This document shows, in pieces, positions 5,958-7,338 of a stretch of 7,338 nt of DNA. Position numbers and translations under genes: made by a program. Numbering within the stretch: the first letter of the stretch is position 1; the number at the start of each line of letters is the position of its first letter. This stretch comes from Candidatus Sulfotelmatobacter sp. GTDB taxonomy: Bacteria > Acidobacteriota > Terriglobia > Terriglobales > Acidobacteriaceae. Location: assembly GCA_030037575.1 (NCBI GenBank), contig JASHRB010000015.1, positions 1 to 7,338 on the forward strand. The letters are read 5' to 3'. A model generated the notes under the pieces. That model was not told the DNA's origin. It searched no databases and worked only from the letters and a program-made list of their open reading frames with translations.

Positions 5958-6324
5958 GTCCATGGTGGCGGTGCTCACACCCGATTGAACCCCGTTGCGG
6001 GGGGAAAGTTGCTCCCCCTCCAATTCCCGGGTATCCATGGAAGTCTCAGGCGCGGAAGCAGATACAACAGTTCGATGCGGCCTGGTCTGGTTTGCCATCG
6101 AGGTTACTTGGGGGGGCAGGATTTCCGGGCCACCCGAACCCCGCCTCAACCCGCCCCGATAAGGCTAACACGGCAGGTGCCGCGCTCCAAAAAGGTCGAT
6201 CAGAGGCGGGCGTCGGCCAAGTGTCTGGGCTCATGGGTGGGCATCGGTTCGGCGGCATGGCTGGCAAGATTTTCCTTTCCCTGAGCTGAAACTATGGCAA
6301 AATGTGCGTTAGAAATGGGTGTCT

Positions 6325-6330
6325 GGGGGG
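6325..6330 (+). promoter_or_regulatory. Ribosome binding site for the TPR gene
   Basis: A GGGGGG run followed by TGAGT places a purine-rich site five bases before the ATG at 6336, supporting that start over the upstream ATG at 6294. Confidence 0.4.
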
Positions 6331-6335
6331 TGAGT

Positions 6336-7139
6336 ATGTCCTACCGGAAAGCCTGCCCGCTCGTTGTTCTCCTCGCCTCCACGGTCGTTTGCGCGCAAGT
6401 TTCACATTCCGATCAAGTGCAGATCACGCCCCCGCTGGTGCGAGCTGTCGAACCGCCTTCGGCGGATGCAACCGCGGCCCAGCTTGAAGCGCAGGCTGAT
6501 GGATTGCGGGCCGAAAAACTTTATCTCGATGCTCTCGATTACTATGACGCCGCACTTGCTAAAAAGCCAGACGATGCGCGCTTGCTCAACAAGATCGGCA
6601 TTACGGAACTGATGATGCAGCGCTACAAAGAGGCGCGGAAGTCATTCGAGCGGGCCATCCGCAGCGACCGGGCATGGGCCGACGCCTACAACAACCTGGG
6701 TGTGGTTTTGTACGAAAACGGGAAATACAGTGCGGCGGTCAAGCAATATCAGAAAGCGATTTCGCATGATGATTCATCTCCCTCGTTTTTTGCCAACTTG
6801 GGAGCGGCGTATTTTTCGAAGCGACATTTTAACGAGGCCGTGGCCGCCTACCAGCATGCGCTCGAACTGGACCCTGAAGTCTTTGTGCGGTCTTCGCGCA
6901 GCGGCGTGCAGGCCCAATTGCCCAGCCCCGAAGACCGCGCGAGATACGACTACACTGTCGCCAAGCTGTACGCGAAGATGGGTTTGTCTGATCAGTCGCT
7001 CGAATATTTGCGCAAAGCGATGGAAGCGGGCTACAAGGATATGAAGGATGTCTACAAGGACACCGAGTTTACGCGGCTGCGAAAGGACCCGAGGTTTGCG
7101 GAACTCATGGCTACCAAGGCTACGGCGATCGCCGACTAG
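6336..7139 (+). CDS. Exported tetratricopeptide-repeat protein
   Basis: The product has 267 residues from the ATG at 6336. This start gives a signal peptide: 'MSYRKACPL', hydrophobic 'VVLLASTVV', cleavage near 'VCA|QVS'. The upstream in-frame ATG at 6294 would add 14 residues before it and spoil the n-region. Four canonical TPR units follow at about 46-79, 80-113, 114-147 and 148-181, with the usual 'A..YY.AAL...P', 'NKIG', 'AYNNLGVVLYENGKYSAAV' and 'FFANLGAAYFSKRHFNEAV...ALELDP' patterns. A break of about 20 residues ('SRSGVQAQLPSPED') precedes a fifth unit (about 202-235), and the tail carries 'LRKDPRFAELM', common at the end of such proteins. TPRs are protein-binding scaffolds, so the role is probably periplasmic or outer-membrane assembly or interaction; the partner is unknown. 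It is transcribed divergently from the sigma gene and appears to be a single-gene unit. Confidence 0.82.
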   Translation: MSYRKACPLVVLLASTVVCAQVSHSDQVQITPPLVRAVEPPSADATAAQLEAQADGLRAEKLYLDALDYYDAALAKKPDDARLLNKIGITELMMQRYKEARKSFERAIRSDRAWADAYNNLGVVLYENGKYSAAVKQYQKAISHDDSSPSFFANLGAAYFSKRHFNEAVAAYQHALELDPEVFVRSSRSGVQAQLPSPEDRARYDYTVAKLYAKMGLSDQSLEYLRKAMEAGYKDMKDVYKDTEFTRLRKDPRFAELMATKATAIAD

Positions 7140-7151
7140 CCAGCGTTTTTT
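7118..7151 (+). terminator. Candidate intrinsic terminator overlapping the TPR stop codon
   Basis: GGCTA (7118-7122) pairs with TAGCC (7137-7141), and CGGC (7123-7126) pairs with GCCG (7131-7134) around a GATC loop, giving a nine-pair stem with a two-base bulge (7135-7136). After AGCG comes a run of six T (7146-7151). The TAG stop is inside the 3' arm. The four-base gap before the T run is a little long, so the call is moderate. Confidence 0.5.
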
Positions 7152-7276
7152 CAAAGTGATTTCGTTCGCCGCAAACGCCTGCGTGGCCGGGGCCAAAGTG
7201 CACCAGAAACAGTTTTCTGACTGGAAAGTAGCTGCGCAATAATTACAAAGCTTTACAAAATTAGACGGTACTAAGT

Positions 7277-7305
7277 TTGATTCTGGGGTTTAATCAGAAT
7301 AAATA
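7277..7305 (+). promoter_or_regulatory. Candidate sigma-70-type promoter at the right edge
   Basis: TTGATT (7277-7282) and TAAATA (7300-7305) are separated by 17 bases in an A/T-rich stretch that contrasts with the GC-rich surroundings. Matches to consensus are four of six and three of six, so the support is mainly position: upstream of a strong ribosome binding site and downstream of a terminator. Confidence 0.35.
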
Positions 7306-7328
7306 CTCCTGAAAACAACAGGGTGAGT

Positions 7329-7334
7329 AAGGAG
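7329..7334 (+). promoter_or_regulatory. Shine-Dalgarno of a gene starting beyond the window
   Basis: AAGGAG lies four bases before the end of the window. No start codon follows within the window, so a plus-strand gene probably begins a few bases further on. Its identity cannot be seen. Confidence 0.5.
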
Positions 7335-7338
7335 AAAC

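Larger units (their letters stand above)
5946..6335. promoter_or_regulatory. Divergent intergenic/leader region between the sigma and TPR genes
   Basis: About 390 bases separate the two chosen starts, so promoters for both directions should lie here. I found no convincing -35/-10 pair on either strand. Visible items are a GGGGG/CCCCC inverted pair (6000-6004 and 6014-6018) with a nine-base loop, a run of seven G at 6110-6116 and A/T-richer sequence at 6268-6303. The left 204 bases are also an open frame continuous with the sigma gene and may be its N-terminal coding sequence. Confidence 0.4.

Noticed and set aside
7180..7195. Hairpin TGGCCGGGGCCA as a terminator
   Set aside because: The loop would be only two to four bases and no T run follows; the structure at 7118-7151 is a better candidate.
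1..7338. A complete novel defence or mobile system
   Set aside because: All clear genes belong to known families (ImuB, DnaE2, ECF sigma, anti-sigma, DUF3106, TPR); no transposase, integrase, nuclease, toxin, tRNA or attachment site was seen.

Overview
The window looks like chromosomal DNA from a GC-rich soil-type bacterium, most likely an Acidobacteriota (Terriglobia-like). This is inferred from the style of the proteins, the gene combination (imuB-dnaE2, then ECF sigma / zinc-finger anti-sigma / DUF3106, then a secreted TPR protein) and the abundance of short dispersed repeats. No taxonomic marker is present, so the assignment is provisional.

Left part (1-4084, plus strand): the tail of an SOS-mutagenesis cassette. 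The C-terminal 91 codons of ImuB (inactive Y-family polymerase homologue) end at 277. After about 216 bases comes a complete dnaE2/imuC, the error-prone C-family polymerase that works with ImuB in damage-induced translesion synthesis. The gap is almost filled by a nested inverted-repeat element (about 283-460). A member of the same repeat family lies in frame inside dnaE2 (about 704-785). Two further insertions, homologous to each other and of a different low-complexity family, lie in frame near the 3' end (about 3030-3186 and 3390-3560). Together they lengthen DnaE2 by about 160 residues, to 1196, while the palm, fingers and OB motifs remain intact. This is the most unusual part of the window.

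Middle part (4115 to about 5945, minus strand, convergent with dnaE2): a compact three-gene unit, in transcription order an ECF sigma factor (RpoE-like), its membrane-anchored zinc-finger anti-sigma factor (51 bases later) and a secreted DUF3106 protein (about 52-70 bases later). The DUF3106 protein contains seven consecutive repeats of exactly 18 residues. The layout suggests an envelope-stress module in which the anti-sigma factor holds the sigma factor at the inner membrane. A sensing or effector role for the repeat protein is an inference.

Right part (about 6336-7338, plus strand, divergent from the sigma gene): an exported TPR protein ending in a plausible intrinsic terminator that overlaps its stop codon. 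About 200 bases of leader follow, with a candidate promoter and a strong Shine-Dalgarno sequence whose gene begins just beyond the window. No tRNA, rRNA, CRISPR array, transposase or complete novel defence system was seen.
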